DNA from: Aquificota bacterium
Lineage (GTDB): Bacteria; Aquificota; Aquificia; Desulfurobacteriales; DQVG01
Assembly: GCA_027002265.1 (NCBI GenBank)
Contig: JAMOTM010000077.1
Span: forward strand, 1-64,000
Direction: 5' to 3'
Length of the DNA: 64,000 nucleotides
Part shown: in pieces, positions 38,581 through 49,683 of the stretch
Position numbering within the stretch: the first letter of the stretch is position 1
Layout of the letters: the number at the start of each line of letters is the position of its first letter
Position numbers and translations under genes: made by a program
The notes under the pieces: generated by a model
What the model was told of the DNA's origin: nothing
What the model saw: only the letters and a program-made list of their open reading frames with translations
Databases searched by the model: none

Positions 38581-40515
38581 ATGCTTGAGCTTTTAAAGGG
38601 CTTTAAAAGAAGCCATTATTGTGGGGAAGTGAAAGAAGAAGATATTGGAAAGGAAGTATATCTTTGCGGTTGGTGCCATAAAGTTAGAGATCACGGTGGT
38701 TTAATTTTTATAGATTTAAGAGATAGAACAGGAAAAATTCAAGTAGTAATTGCAGAAAATTTAGATGAATATTTTAAGACTGCAGATAAAGAAAAGCTTG
38801 AAGAAGGTTTAGAAGAGAATTTAAGAAAAGCTTTTGAGATTGCAAAAAAACTCCATAGTGAAGATGTTATAGCTGTAAGAGGAGTTGTAAGAAAAAGACC
38901 GGAAGGAACGGAAAATCCAAATTTAAAGACAGGGAATATAGAAGTTTATGTAAAAGAATTAAAACTTTTAAATAAATCTGAACCTATTCCTTTCCCAATA
39001 GAAGATGATATTAATATAGGAGAAGAAACAAGACTTTCTTATAGATTTTTAGATTTAAGACGTCCAAAAATGCAAAGAAATTTAAAAGTTCGCTCAGACT
39101 TAAGTAAACTTGTCAGAGATATTCTTTTTGAAGAAGGATTTATAGAAATAGAAACTCCTTATCTAACAAAATCCACTCCAGAGGGAGCTAGGGATTTTCT
39201 AGTTCCAGCACGTCTTCATCCAGGAAAATTTTATGCTTTGCCTCAATCTCCTCAACTTTTCAAGCAAATTTTAATGATTTCGGGATTTGATAAGTATTTC
39301 CAAATAGCAAGATGTTTTAGAGATGAAGATTTAAGAGCTGATAGGCAACCAGAATTTACTCAAATAGATTTAGAAATGTCTTTTGTAGATGAAGAAGATG
39401 TTCAAAAAGTAGCTGAAAGAATTTTAAAAGAAGCCTTTGAAAAATTCAAAGGAAAAAAAATAGAAAAAATAGATAAAATTTCTTACCTAGATGCAATGAA
39501 TAAATATGGTTCAGATAAACCAGATAGAAGACTCTTTATAAAGGGTGAAGAAGAGGAATTTAGAAAAGAAATGCAACTAGTTGATTTAACAGATGTATTT
39601 AAAGATACAAACTTAAAAGTATTTAAAAAAATCATAGAAAATGGTGGAGTTGTAAAAGCTTTAGTATTTCCAAAAGGTGCAAATTATATGTCTAGAAAAG
39701 ATATAGATGACTTAACAAAGTATGCTCAAAGTATAGGTGCTAAAGGACTTGCTTGGATAAAGGTTTTAGAGGATTTATCTTTTCAATCTCCTATTGCTAA
39801 ATTTTTAAAAGAAGAAGAAATAAATGAAATAAAAAATAGACTTAAACTTCAAAAAGATGATTTAGTATTTTTCATGGTAGATACCTGGGATAATGCCTGT
39901 GAAATCTTGGGAAAAGTAAGGCTTTATTTGGGAGAAAAATATAATTTAATAGATAAAGATAAAATTGATGCTCTTTGGGTAGTAGATTTTCCAATGTTTT
40001 TCTATAATGAAGAAGAAAAAAGATTTGAATCCATGCATCATCCTTTTACTTCCCCTAAAGAAAAAGATATGGAGAAGGTTTTCAAACTTGCATCTTTAAT
40101 TAGGGAAAGTGAAGAAATTCCAAAAGAAGCTTTTGAACTAGCAAGCCAAATAAAAGCAAGAGCCTATGATCTTGTAGTAAATGGAGTAGAAGTAGCAGGT
40201 GGTTCTATTCGTATTCATAGAGAAGATATTCAAGAAGCAATTTTTGACATTATTGGACTTTCAAAGGAAGATGCTGAAGAAAGATTTGGATTTTTCTTAA
40301 AAGCTTTAAAATATGGAGCTCCACCTCATGGAGGACTAGCATTTGGATTTGATAGACTTCTTACTTTAATTTTAGATGAAGACAGTATCCGGGAAGTTAT
40401 AGCTTTCCCAAAAACTCAAAAAGCTCAATGTTTACTTACAAATGCTCCAGATAGAGTGGATGAAAATCAATTAAAGGAAGTTCATATAAAGGTAGATTTA
40501 CCTGAAGAAGATTAA
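38581..40515 (+). CDS. aspS: aspartyl-tRNA synthetase, bacterial type
   Basis: GWCHKVRDHGGLIFIDLRDRTGKIQVV, FRDEDLRADRQPEFTQIDLEMSF, GLAFGFDRLLTLI. Confidence 0.95.
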   Translation: MLELLKGFKRSHYCGEVKEEDIGKEVYLCGWCHKVRDHGGLIFIDLRDRTGKIQVVIAENLDEYFKTADKEKLEEGLEENLRKAFEIAKKLHSEDVIAVRGVVRKRPEGTENPNLKTGNIEVYVKELKLLNKSEPIPFPIEDDINIGEETRLSYRFLDLRRPKMQRNLKVRSDLSKLVRDILFEEGFIEIETPYLTKSTPEGARDFLVPARLHPGKFYALPQSPQLFKQILMISGFDKYFQIARCFRDEDLRADRQPEFTQIDLEMSFVDEEDVQKVAERILKEAFEKFKGKKIEKIDKISYLDAMNKYGSDKPDRRLFIKGEEEEFRKEMQLVDLTDVFKDTNLKVFKKIIENGGVVKALVFPKGANYMSRKDIDDLTKYAQSIGAKGLAWIKVLEDLSFQSPIAKFLKEEEINEIKNRLKLQKDDLVFFMVDTWDNACEILGKVRLYLGEKYNLIDKDKIDALWVVDFPMFFYNEEEKRFESMHHPFTSPKEKDMEKVFKLASLIRESEEIPKEAFELASQIKARAYDLVVNGVEVAGGSIRIHREDIQEAIFDIIGLSKEDAEERFGFFLKALKYGAPPHGGLAFGFDRLLTLILDEDSIREVIAFPKTQKAQCLLTNAPDRVDENQLKEVHIKVDLPEED

Positions 40516-40563
40516 TTTTATGTTATTTTAACTTTTGGATATTTATTATAGGAGAGAGAAAAA

Positions 40564-41472
40564 ATGAAAGTATTAGTTCCAGCCTCAACTTCTAATTTAG
40601 GTCCTGCTTTTGATGCAGTGGGTTTAGCTTTAAATTTATACAATGAGTTTATTGTAGAACCTTCGAAGGACTATGAAATAGAAGTAAAAAAGGAAGGTGA
40701 AGTAGTATTTCTAACAGAGGAAGATATAAAAAAGCTTGAAACTTTAGATAATTTATTTTTAAAAGCTTATAGAACTACATGTGCTTATTTAGGAAAAGAA
40801 GTTCCTATAAAACTTACTGAAATTATAAGAATTCCTATTGGTAGAGGGCTTGGATCTTCTGCAACTGCAATTGTCGGTGGAATTTTAGCAGCTCAAAAAA
40901 TTTTAAATAAAGAGCTGTCTTTAGATGAATTTTTAGATATTTCCTTTAAATTTGAAAGTCATCCAGATAATGTTTTACCTGCTTATCTTGGAGGTCTAAT
41001 AGTAGCTGCAACGGATAATGAGGTTTCATATATAAAACTTGATTTTCCTCAAGAACTTAAAATTGTTATTGTAGTTCCTGAAATTTATTTGGCAACTGAA
41101 GATAGTAGAAAAGTTCTTCCAAAGCAAGTTCCTTTAAAAGATGCTATTTTTAATATTCAACATACAGCTCTTTTAATTGCAGCTTTAAGAGAAAAAAAAT
41201 ATGAACTTTTAAGAGAGGCTGTAAAAGATAAAATTCATCAACCTTATCGATCTAAACTTATTCCATCTTTTTGGGATGTTATAAAAGTAGCTTATGATAA
41301 AGGAGCTTTGGCATCCTTTTTATCTGGAGCTGGATCTTGCATGGCTGCATTTTGCTTAGAAAATGAAGATGAAATAGGTAAAGCTATGTGTGAAGTTTTT
41401 GAAAGTGATGGAATCCAAGCAAAGTATCTTGTTTTAAAGGCGGATTTAGAGGGAGCTAAAGTCATCAAATAG
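40564..41472 (+). CDS. thrB: homoserine kinase
   Basis: VPASTSNLGPAFDAVGLALNLYN, IPIGRGLGSSATAIVGGI. Confidence 0.93.
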   Translation: MKVLVPASTSNLGPAFDAVGLALNLYNEFIVEPSKDYEIEVKKEGEVVFLTEEDIKKLETLDNLFLKAYRTTCAYLGKEVPIKLTEIIRIPIGRGLGSSATAIVGGILAAQKILNKELSLDEFLDISFKFESHPDNVLPAYLGGLIVAATDNEVSYIKLDFPQELKIVIVVPEIYLATEDSRKVLPKQVPLKDAIFNIQHTALLIAALREKKYELLREAVKDKIHQPYRSKLIPSFWDVIKVAYDKGALASFLSGAGSCMAAFCLENEDEIGKAMCEVFESDGIQAKYLVLKADLEGAKVIK

Positions 41473-41534
41473 ATTTTTTTTATTATTTTTTGTAAAATTT
41501 TTGTAAAAATTTCAAAACTATTTGGAGGAATTGA

Positions 41535-42497
41535 ATGGAAAATTTAAAGTTTCCTACCATAAGAGAGCTTGCTAAATTAAAAGAAGATTTAGCTCCCGGT
41601 CATAGACTTTGTGCTGGATGTGGAGCATCTATAATTTTTAGACAATTAACTTTAGTAGCAAAATATTATGGTTACAAGCTTGTATTTGTGAATGCCACTG
41701 GATGTTTAGAAGTTTGTACAAGTATATATCCTTATACTTCCTGGGAAACTTCCTGGATGCATAATGCTTTTGAAAATGCAGCAGCCACAGCTTCTGGAGT
41801 GGAAGCGGCTTTAAAGGTTTTAAAGAAAAAAGGAATTATTAAAGAAGATGAAAAAATTAAAGTTGTGGCTATGGGTGGAGATGGTGGAACTTATGACATA
41901 GGGCTTCAATCTTTATCTGGAGCATTGGAAAGAAGACATGATTTTATATATATTTGTTATGACAATGAAGCTTATATGAATACGGGAATTCAAAGATCCG
42001 GAGCTACTCCTACTTATGCAAATACAACTACTGAACCTGTAGGAAAAGTTAAACCTGGAAAAGATGAACCTAGGAAAAATTTAACAGAAATTGTTGCAGC
42101 TCACGATATTCCTTATGTAGCTCAAACTACTCCGGCTCATTTTAATGATATTATTAGAAAATTTGCAAAAGCCTTATTTACCAAAGGACCTGCATTTTTA
42201 AATGTTTTTTCTGTATGTCCAAGAGGTTGGAGATATAAAGATGAACTTGGTTTTGAAGTTTCACGTTTAGCTGTAGATACTTGTTATTGGCCTTTATATG
42301 AAGTAATAAATGGAAAATATGTAATTAACTATAAGCCAAGAAATAAAAAACCCATAGAAGAATTTTTAAAACTTCAAGGAAGATTTAAACATTTATTTAC
42401 TCCTCAAAATAAACATTTAATAGATAAACTTCAAGAAATGGTAGATAGAAATTGGGAAAGACTTTTAGCTAAAGAAGAAGCTACAAAAAATTTATAA
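41535..42497 (+). CDS. porB: 2-oxoacid:ferredoxin oxidoreductase beta subunit (PorB-like)
   Basis: HRLCAGCGASIIFRQL, NATGCLEVCTSIYPYTSW, MGGDGGTYDIGLQSLSGALER, YMNTGIQRSGATP. Confidence 0.9.
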   Translation: MENLKFPTIRELAKLKEDLAPGHRLCAGCGASIIFRQLTLVAKYYGYKLVFVNATGCLEVCTSIYPYTSWETSWMHNAFENAAATASGVEAALKVLKKKGIIKEDEKIKVVAMGGDGGTYDIGLQSLSGALERRHDFIYICYDNEAYMNTGIQRSGATPTYANTTTEPVGKVKPGKDEPRKNLTEIVAAHDIPYVAQTTPAHFNDIIRKFAKALFTKGPAFLNVFSVCPRGWRYKDELGFEVSRLAVDTCYWPLYEVINGKYVINYKPRNKKPIEEFLKLQGRFKHLFTPQNKHLIDKLQEMVDRNWERLLAKEEATKNL

Positions 42498-42500
42498 TTT

Positions 42501-42523
42501 AAAGGGGCTTTCTAAGCCCCTTT
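42501..42523 (+). terminator. rho-independent terminator after porB
   Basis: AAAGGGGCTT-TCT-AAGCCCCTTT followed by T. Confidence 0.85.
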
Positions 42524-42659
42524 TATATACTTTTGGTTTTTAATTTAAAAATTTTCAAATCTAAATAAGATGGCTTTCTTTACTTTTCTATTTAAAAAAT
42601 CCTTTCTAGAACTTTGTTAAAATTTAGTCTCAAATTATTATTTTAAAAAGGAGGAAATC

Positions 42660-44403
<1,744 letters not shown>

Positions 44404-44404
44404 A

Positions 44405-46234
44405 ATGATAAAAGATTATCTTTCACATATTTTTATAAGAAAAATAAAAAATAACATACAAAAACTTTTCTTTTATTTTGTTTTTGTATCCCTTATCTTT
44501 GCACTTTCAAATTTAAAAAACCTTTTTGCCTTTGCTCAATCTTTAAAAGAGATTCTTACACCCCCTATATCAAGTATAGTTTATGATAGAAATGGAAAAG
44601 TAATAGGGTATCTGTATAAAGATCAATTTCGTCTTTATGCCAAATATGAAGAAATTCCACCATTTGTTATAAAAGCGTTAATTGCAACGGAAGATGAAAG
44701 ATTTTTTAAACATGGGGGTATAGATTTAAAAGGTATTGCACGAGCAGCCTTTGAAAATTTAAAGAATTTAAAGATAAAGCAAGGTGGTTCTACTATAACT
44801 CAGCAACTTGTAAAAATGGTTTTTTTATCCCCCAAAAGAACAATTTCTAGAAAATTAAAAGAAATTGTTTTGGCTCAAGAAATAGAAAAAAAGCTTTCTA
44901 AAAAAGATATTTTAGAGCTTTATTTAAATTATGCCTATTTTGGAGAAGGGGCTTATGGAATAAAAACAGCAGCTTGGGTTTATTTTGGAAAAGATTTAAA
45001 AAATTTAACTTTACCGGAAGCTGCACTTTTGATAGGTTTAATTCGGGCTCCAGCTTACTATAATCCTTTTCGTCATCCGGAAAAAGCTATAAAAAGAAGA
45101 AATATTGTTTTAACAAATATGTATAAACTTGGATTTATAAATTTAATAGAATATACAAAAGCCGTTTCCTCACCTTTAGGAATCTTAAAAAAACCCAATC
45201 ACCCAAAAAATAGAGGTTATATTTTAGATTATATAAAGAAAAAATTAAAAGCTCTTTTATATGATGATCTAGTTATTTATCAGGGTGGTTTAAAAATTTA
45301 TACTACAGTAGATTTACGTCTTCAAAATTTAGCTCAAAATTATTTAAAAAATTATGTAAACAAACTTGCTAAAAAGCATAATATTTCAGATCTACAAGGA
45401 GCTGCTTTTGGAATAAATAAAAAAGGACAAATTCTTTTTATGGTTGGAGGAAAGGATTATAAGGAAACTCAATTTAATAGAGTTTATCAAGCAAAGCGTC
45501 CCATAGGTTCTACGATAAAACCTTTTATATATTTGGAAGCTTTAAAACGAAATTTTAACTATACTACGCTTTTAGCTGATACTCCGATTTCTTTTAAACT
45601 TACAAATAATAGATTTTGGACACCTTTAAATTATGAAAAAAGATTTCATGGTCCCATAAAACTTAAAAATGCTTTAATTTATTCTATAAACGTAGCAACT
45701 ATTCACTTAGCCTTAGATTTAGGCCCTGGAGATGTTTATCAAGTTTTAAGAAAATATGGTTTTGTAAAAAAATATTTTGACCTAAGTTATGTTTTAGGTG
45801 CTTGTCAATCAAATTTATGGAATCTTTTAAGAAATTATGAAGTATTTGCAAATAAGGGAATAATTTATGAGCCTTATATAATTGAGGAAATAAAAAATTT
45901 TGAAGGAAAAACAGTTTATAAACATAAACTTGCAAGTATAGTTATGGAAAATCCAAGAAATATAAAAAAGATTCTCCCGCTTTTAGCGGCTATAACAAAA
46001 TATGGAACTGCAAAAAGGCTTAAGTATCTTTGGAGATATTTTCCAGTTTATGGAAAAACCGGAACAACAAATGCTTTTAGAGATACTTACTTTGTAGGCT
46101 GGACTCCAAAATTTTTAATGGGAATATGGATAGGAAGAGATTCTTATAAAAGTCTTTGGAAAGGTGCTACGGGAGGCAATACTGCCGCGCCTTTATGGGG
46201 CTTAATAGCAAAAAAGATATATTTTCTTCTATAA
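44405..46234 (+). CDS. class A penicillin-binding protein (PBP1A type)
   Basis: ATEDERFFKHGGIDLKGIARA, GGSTITQQLVKM, RPIGSTIKPFIYLEAL, YGKTGTTNAFRDTYFVGWTP; start ATG 44405 (track 44372). Confidence 0.9.
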   Translation: MIKDYLSHIFIRKIKNNIQKLFFYFVFVSLIFALSNLKNLFAFAQSLKEILTPPISSIVYDRNGKVIGYLYKDQFRLYAKYEEIPPFVIKALIATEDERFFKHGGIDLKGIARAAFENLKNLKIKQGGSTITQQLVKMVFLSPKRTISRKLKEIVLAQEIEKKLSKKDILELYLNYAYFGEGAYGIKTAAWVYFGKDLKNLTLPEAALLIGLIRAPAYYNPFRHPEKAIKRRNIVLTNMYKLGFINLIEYTKAVSSPLGILKKPNHPKNRGYILDYIKKKLKALLYDDLVIYQGGLKIYTTVDLRLQNLAQNYLKNYVNKLAKKHNISDLQGAAFGINKKGQILFMVGGKDYKETQFNRVYQAKRPIGSTIKPFIYLEALKRNFNYTTLLADTPISFKLTNNRFWTPLNYEKRFHGPIKLKNALIYSINVATIHLALDLGPGDVYQVLRKYGFVKKYFDLSYVLGACQSNLWNLLRNYEVFANKGIIYEPYIIEEIKNFEGKTVYKHKLASIVMENPRNIKKILPLLAAITKYGTAKRLKYLWRYFPVYGKTGTTNAFRDTYFVGWTPKFLMGIWIGRDSYKSLWKGATGGNTAAPLWGLIAKKIYFLL

Positions 46235-46316
46235 ATTTTTTAATTTAGATGTTAAAAATATTAAAACCTAATTTTTTCTTTAAAAAAGACAAAAAAATAA
46301 AAAAACGGAGGTAAAA

Positions 46317-47210
46317 ATGAAGGTTATTTTTGGAAGATTTGCAAATTATTTAGAGGAAAATGTAAAAAAATATATAGATGTTGAAAATTTAAATATAAAT
46401 ATTTCTAATTTTTCTGATGGGGAAATTTATGTAGAAGGAAAAGATAATATCTTTAATAAAGAAGTTTTATTTATTCAAACTTTTCCAAGATATAAAATAA
46501 ATGAAGCTCTTGTAGAAGCTTTTATAGTTTTAGATGCTTTAAGAAGAGGAAACCCTAAAAAAATATATTTAGTTTTACCTTATTTTCCTTATGCAAGGCA
46601 AGATAGAAAAATAAATGAGCTTGATCCAATCTCTGCATCTTTAGTAGCTAAACTTTTTGAAACAAGTGGGGCTGATGTAGTCATAACTTTAGATCTGCAT
46701 GCGCCTCAAATTGCAGGAAATTTCAAAATTCCTTGTTTTGAAGTTTCTGCTTTAAATACTTTTGCAAACTATTTTAAAAATAAAGTAAAAGATGATTTTG
46801 TAGTAGTAGCTCCAGATGCCGGAGCTGCAAAAAGGGCAAGAAAATTTTCTAAACTTTTAGGAGATCTTCCAGTAGTAATAATAGATAAATACAGACCAAA
46901 ACCTAATGTTTCGGAAGTTGCGGCTATATTTGGTGATATTGAAGATAAAAACTGTATTTTAATAGATGACATGATAGATACTGCCGGAACTATTACCAAT
47001 GCGGCAAAATTTTTAAAAGAAAAAGGAGCAAAGGATATTTACATTTGTGCTACCCATGGAGTATTTTCTGGAAAAGCAAAGGAAAGAATAGAAGGTGTTT
47101 TAAAAGAAAATGTAGTAAAGGAGGTTGTTGTAACAAATTCTTTGCCTCAAGAAATAAAGGGATTAACAGTTTTAGATATTATGGGTGAGCTTTTAAAATT
47201 TTTCAAATAA
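46317..47210 (+). CDS. prs: ribose-phosphate pyrophosphokinase
   Basis: FSDGEIYVEG, LPYFPYARQDRKIN, VITLDLHAPQIAGNF, LIDDMIDTAGTI. Confidence 0.93.
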   Translation: MKVIFGRFANYLEENVKKYIDVENLNINISNFSDGEIYVEGKDNIFNKEVLFIQTFPRYKINEALVEAFIVLDALRRGNPKKIYLVLPYFPYARQDRKINELDPISASLVAKLFETSGADVVITLDLHAPQIAGNFKIPCFEVSALNTFANYFKNKVKDDFVVVAPDAGAAKRARKFSKLLGDLPVVIIDKYRPKPNVSEVAAIFGDIEDKNCILIDDMIDTAGTITNAAKFLKEKGAKDIYICATHGVFSGKAKERIEGVLKENVVKEVVVTNSLPQEIKGLTVLDIMGELLKFFK

Positions 47211-47314
47211 ATAAAATATTGTAATATATTGTTTAAATTAAAAAATCAAACTTGTTGAAAACTTTAAATTGAAAAACTAAAATATAGTTTGATAACAATT
47301 TTTAAGAGGGAATT

Positions 47315-47842
47315 TTGATCTTAACAACTTTAAAAAAATTATATCAAAGATTAATTGAAATAGCATTAACTGAGGATGAAGAAAGAGTAGCTAAAGGTCT
47401 TGCAATTGGTATATTTATAGGAACAATTCCTGTAGTTGGTGTTCATACAGTGTCTGCTATACTTGTAGCAAGTATATTGGGTTATAATCGTATTGCAGCA
47501 GCTGTAGGAACTTATATTCCAACAAATCCATGGACCACAGTTCCCCTTTTTATTTTAGAATATTATGTGGGAAGATTTATACTTAGAATGCTAGGCATTA
47601 GATTGACCTCCCAAACCTTAAAATTTTCATTAAGAAATCCTGAAGAGTTTTTAAAAATAGGAAAAAATATTTATATACCTATGTTAATAGGCGGGATATT
47701 TTTAGCTTTTATTTTTTCAATTTTAGGTTATTACCTTTTTAAAGTTTTTTTAAAAAAAACAAAAGAAGGAAAAAACAAATTTTTAAACTCCCAGAAAATT
47801 TTTTCTTGTATTCAAAATCCGCAGATACCAAAAAGTAAATGA
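47315..47842 (+). CDS. DUF2062-type membrane protein
   Basis: VAKGLAIGIFIGTIPVVGVHTVSAILVASILGYNRIAAAVGTYIPTNPWT. Confidence 0.75.
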   Translation: MILTTLKKLYQRLIEIALTEDEERVAKGLAIGIFIGTIPVVGVHTVSAILVASILGYNRIAAAVGTYIPTNPWTTVPLFILEYYVGRFILRMLGIRLTSQTLKFSLRNPEEFLKIGKNIYIPMLIGGIFLAFIFSILGYYLFKVFLKKTKEGKNKFLNSQKIFSCIQNPQIPKSK

Positions 47843-47993
47843 GGATTTTATGAAACGGTCTAATAAAAAATATTGTTTTGAAAAAATAGGGATGGGATAT
47901 CTTTAAATTTAGGACTTTAAAAATTACTTGTTTTTTGTTGATGAAAGTGAAAAGATCCTAGAAAGAGTAAAGATTGTATAAAGGGAGCATATC

Positions 47994-49118
47994 ATGGAAA
48001 ATTTAAAAAGAATTCTAGGGGCAGATTTTGATGCAAAAGAACTTTTAAATATTTTATTTAAATTTGCAAAGGAGATTAATAAAGATATAAACATAATGAA
48101 TGTTTGTGGTTCTCATGAGCATACTATAACGGTTAGTGGTCTTAGAAATATTATGCCTGAAAATATTAATTTAATTCCAGGGCCCGGATGTCCAGTTTGT
48201 GTATGTGCACAAAAAGATATTAAAAAAGCTATTTATCTTTCTTTAAAGGAAAATGTTATTTTAGCTACTTACGGAGATATGCTCAGAGTTCCTGTGAAAC
48301 TTAATGAAGAAGAAAAAGAGATTTTTAAAGTAGACTCTTCAGTTATTTCTTTAAGGCAAATAGGGGGTAATTATAAAATAGTATCTTCTCCCTTAGAGGT
48401 TTTAAAACTTGCTTTAAATAATCCAGATAAAAAAATAGTTTTTTTCTCAGTAGGTTTTGAAACAACAACTGCGCCTTTAGTAGGTTTTTTAAATATGGAT
48501 TTACCTAAAAATTTATATTTTTTAATAGCTCATAAAATTACTCCAGCTATTGTAGATTACCTTTTAACAAATATTCCAGCCAAAGTAGATGCTTTTCTTC
48601 TTCCAGGTCATGTAAGTGCAATAATTGGAGAAGTAGCTTGGGAGTTTTTACCAAAAAAATACAAAATGCCAGGTGTAATAGCAGGTTTTACAGTTGAAAA
48701 TCTTTTGCTTGGTTTTATAGAAATCTTAAGACAAATTTTGGAAAATGATATAAAAATTGAAAATGTTTACAAAACAGCTGTAAAAAAAGAAGGAAATAAA
48801 TATACTTTAAAACTTTTTGAAAAATATTTAAAAGTTTCTTCTGCTTATTGGCGTTCTATTGGGGAAGTTCCAAACTCTGCTCACTTTTTAAAAGATGAAT
48901 TTTCCTATTTGGATGCTGAAGAGGTATTTGAAATACCGAATTTCAAGGAAGAAAAAATAGAGGGTTGCATTTGCGGAGAAATAGTTTTAGGGTTAAAATT
49001 ACCCAAGGATTGCCCTTTGTTTAAAAAGGTTTGTACCCCTTTAAATCCTGTGGGACCTTGTATGGTATCTCATGAAGGAGCTTGTAATATTTGGTATAGA
49101 TTTTCTAAGTTTTCTTAA
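47994..49118 (+). CDS. hypD: [NiFe] hydrogenase maturation factor HypD
   Basis: NVCGSHEHTI, LIPGPGCPVCVCAQ, TYGDMLRVP, FFSVGFETTTAP, LPGHVSAIIG. Confidence 0.95.
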   Translation: MENLKRILGADFDAKELLNILFKFAKEINKDINIMNVCGSHEHTITVSGLRNIMPENINLIPGPGCPVCVCAQKDIKKAIYLSLKENVILATYGDMLRVPVKLNEEEKEIFKVDSSVISLRQIGGNYKIVSSPLEVLKLALNNPDKKIVFFSVGFETTTAPLVGFLNMDLPKNLYFLIAHKITPAIVDYLLTNIPAKVDAFLLPGHVSAIIGEVAWEFLPKKYKMPGVIAGFTVENLLLGFIEILRQILENDIKIENVYKTAVKKEGNKYTLKLFEKYLKVSSAYWRSIGEVPNSAHFLKDEFSYLDAEEVFEIPNFKEEKIEGCICGEIVLGLKLPKDCPLFKKVCTPLNPVGPCMVSHEGACNIWYRFSKFS

Positions 49119-49146
49119 AAATTAAAAAATATAAAAGGCAAAGAAA

Positions 49147-49683
49147 ATGGGAAAAATAAGAAAAATTTTTTTAGTGTGTTTTGTAGTTTTACTTTCATTT
49201 TCGTATGCTCAAGAATCTCCTTTCGAAGAAATTCAAAAACAGATTCAAATTTTGGAAAAATTAAAAAAGGAAATTGAGCTTTTAATAAAAAAGAAGGAAG
49301 AAATTTTAAAAAAGTATAATCAAACTCTAAAAGCTTTAAAAGAAGAAGAAAAAAGACTTTTAAATTTGGAGAAAAAACTAAAAAGTGAGCGTTACAAAAA
49401 GCTTGCCAAAGCTTTTGAAAAAATGGATCCGGAGCAAGCTGCAAATTTAATAAATAATATGGATCCAGAGCTTCTTGCCTATATTTTATATAACATGAAA
49501 CCGGCAAAAGCTGGTGAAATTTTACAATATGCAAATCCCCAAAAGGTAGATATAGTTTTAAAAAAAATGGTTAGTTTGGGTTTAGATAGTGAGCTTTTAA
49601 AAAGTTTAATTTGTAAAGAAAAATTAGATTTAAACATAACTTCTAATTTAAATCAAATTTCAATAAATAGAGGGAAAAAATGA
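49147..49683 (+). CDS. secreted coiled-coil protein with MotE/MgtE-N-like domain
   Basis: signal peptide, heptad region, AFEKMDPEQAANLINNMDPELLAYILYNMKPAKAGEIL. Confidence 0.65.
   Translation: MGKIRKIFLVCFVVLLSFSYAQESPFEEIQKQIQILEKLKKEIELLIKKKEEILKKYNQTLKALKEEEKRLLNLEKKLKSERYKKLAKAFEKMDPEQAANLINNMDPELLAYILYNMKPAKAGEILQYANPQKVDIVLKKMVSLGLDSELLKSLICKEKLDLNITSNLNQISINRGKK

Noticed and set aside
49115-49534. 139-aa minus-strand ORF
   Set aside because: Antisense to the signal-peptide coiled-coil gene 49147-49683 that is coupled to ctpA.
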